6,879 nucleotides of DNA from an uncultured Prevotella sp. (GTDB lineage Bacteria; Bacteroidota; Bacteroidia; Bacteroidales; Bacteroidaceae): contig CAJOHP010000127.1 of assembly GCA_905234355.1 (NCBI GenBank), forward strand, positions 1 through 6,879. Reading direction: 5' to 3'. This document shows, piece after piece, positions 6,221 to 6,879 of the stretch (position 1 is the first letter of the stretch; each line of letters opens with the position of its first letter). The position numbers and the translations under genes are program-made. Under the pieces are notes generated by a model. That model made no database searches and was not told where the DNA came from. It saw only the letters and a list, made by a program, of their open reading frames with translations.

Positions 6221-6238
6221 ATGAAGACTTACAAATGA
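6221..6238 (+). other. Five-codon mini-ORF overlapping the surE start
   Basis: ATG AAG ACT TAC AAA TGA at 6221-6238 encodes MKTYK and stops. Its terminal A TGA overlaps the surE ATG (6235) as ATGA, the arrangement often seen in translational coupling. It lies in the 51-nt gap after cdaA, which otherwise contains no clear promoter, terminator or Shine-Dalgarno site. With only five codons it may well be chance. Confidence 0.2.
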
Positions 6239-6879
6239 AAGAACAAGATACTCACCGACGACCGCTCCTGCTCCTGTCCAACGACGACGGCTACGAGGCC
6301 AAGGGCATCCACTGTCTGGCCGACATGCTCCGCGACAAGGCCGATATCCTCGTGTGCGCACCCGAAGGCCCGCGGTCGGGACAGTCGTGTGCCTTTACCG
6401 CCACCACACCCCTACTGCTCACCCAGCGCCACAGAGAGCAGGGCCTGGAGGTGTGGTCGACCAACGGCACCCCCGCCGACTGCGTGAAGATGGCGCTGCA
6501 CCTGCTCACACAAGACAGGCAGGTCGACATGGTGGTGGGGGGCATCAACCACGGCGACAACTCGTCGGTCAACACCCACTACAGCGGCACCATGGGCGTG
6601 GTGATGGAGGGCGCCATGAAGCACATACCCTCTGTGGCTTTCTCGCTCTGCGACCACAAGGCCGACGCCGACTTCAGCCCACTGCGCCACTATGTGCGCT
6701 CCATCACCGAACGCGTGCTCAGCCAAGGACTGCCCGACGGCGTATGCCTCAACGTCAACTTCCCCTTAACAGAGGAAAGAGAATACCGCGGTGTTCGCAT
6801 CTGCCGCATGGCTTATGGAACGTGGAGCAGCGAGGTTGCCAAATGTCACCATCCGCGCGGCTACGACTACTATTGGATG
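6235..6879 (+). CDS. surE: 5'/3'-nucleotidase SurE, 3' end beyond the window
   Basis: A metal-dependent phosphatase acting on nucleoside monophosphates, with a housekeeping or stationary-phase survival role. The visible 215 residues cover the Rossmann-like core. LLLLSNDDGYEAKGI (11-25) holds Asp17 and Asp18; APEGPRSGQS (42-51) holds Ser48; GGINHGDN (102-109) holds Asn105. These four are the metal ligands of the family (Asp8, Asp9, Ser39 and Asn91 in E. coli SurE). STNGTPADCV (75-84) and HYSGTMGVVMEG (115-126) are further signatures. The open frame runs off the right edge at ...YYWM, a point where SurE proteins usually continue with TG and another 30-45 residues, so the truncation is caused by the window. 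The ATG at 6235 gives ten residues before the first strand, about eight more than in E. coli; no later ATG fits and there is no upstream in-frame ATG in the gap. Confidence 0.95.
   Translation, partial: MKEQDTHRRPLLLLSNDDGYEAKGIHCLADMLRDKADILVCAPEGPRSGQSCAFTATTPLLLTQRHREQGLEVWSTNGTPADCVKMALHLLTQDRQVDMVVGGINHGDNSSVNTHYSGTMGVVMEGAMKHIPSVAFSLCDHKADADFSPLRHYVRSITERVLSQGLPDGVCLNVNFPLTEEREYRGVRICRMAYGTWSSEVAKCHHPRGYDYYWM

Overview
The window looks like a GC-rich member of the Bacteroidota, most likely Prevotella or a close relative. Four things point there: an exact Bacteroidota-type promoter (TTTG at -33, TAnnTTTG at -7) ahead of the first gene, A-rich start regions without proper Shine-Dalgarno sites, an M6-type secreted protease with a YDLSGR...KKGKKY tail of the kind common on exported proteins of this phylum, and a one-piece class I fumarase. 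The genus is inferred from protein style only; no database was searched.

Layout: positions 1-362 hold no convincing gene. They contain an AT-rich tandem repeat (about four 22-bp units, probably running off the left edge), a small terminator-like hairpin, a strong promoter, and a leader of about 130 nt with an extended stem-loop. From 363 to the right edge, six genes run in the same direction with almost no space between them: class I fumarase (363-2009), secreted M6 metalloprotease (1997-3742, overlapping the fumarase by 13 nt), glucosamine-6-phosphate deaminase nagB (3779-4573), dihydropteroate synthase folP (4596-5387), membrane diadenylate cyclase cdaA (5410-6183) and the 5' part of the 5'/3'-nucleotidase surE (6235 to the window end).

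How the genes fit together: no intrinsic terminator or second consensus promoter is visible after 230, so one long transcript is possible, but the products serve different processes: fumarate/malate interconversion, extracellular protein breakdown, amino-sugar use, folate synthesis, c-di-AMP signalling and nucleotide housekeeping. The folP-cdaA pair is tightly spaced and may be co-expressed. The amino-sugar gene two places before cdaA recalls the link between c-di-AMP synthesis and glucosamine phosphate metabolism (cdaA-cdaR-glmM) in Firmicutes, but nothing in the sequence proves such a link here.

I see no clearly new biological system. The points most worth a second look are the 22-bp repeat array, the structured fumarase leader, the overlapping fumarase/protease pair, the shortened loop in FolP that lacks the usual LMHMxG motif, and a five-codon mini-reading frame whose stop overlaps the surE start.
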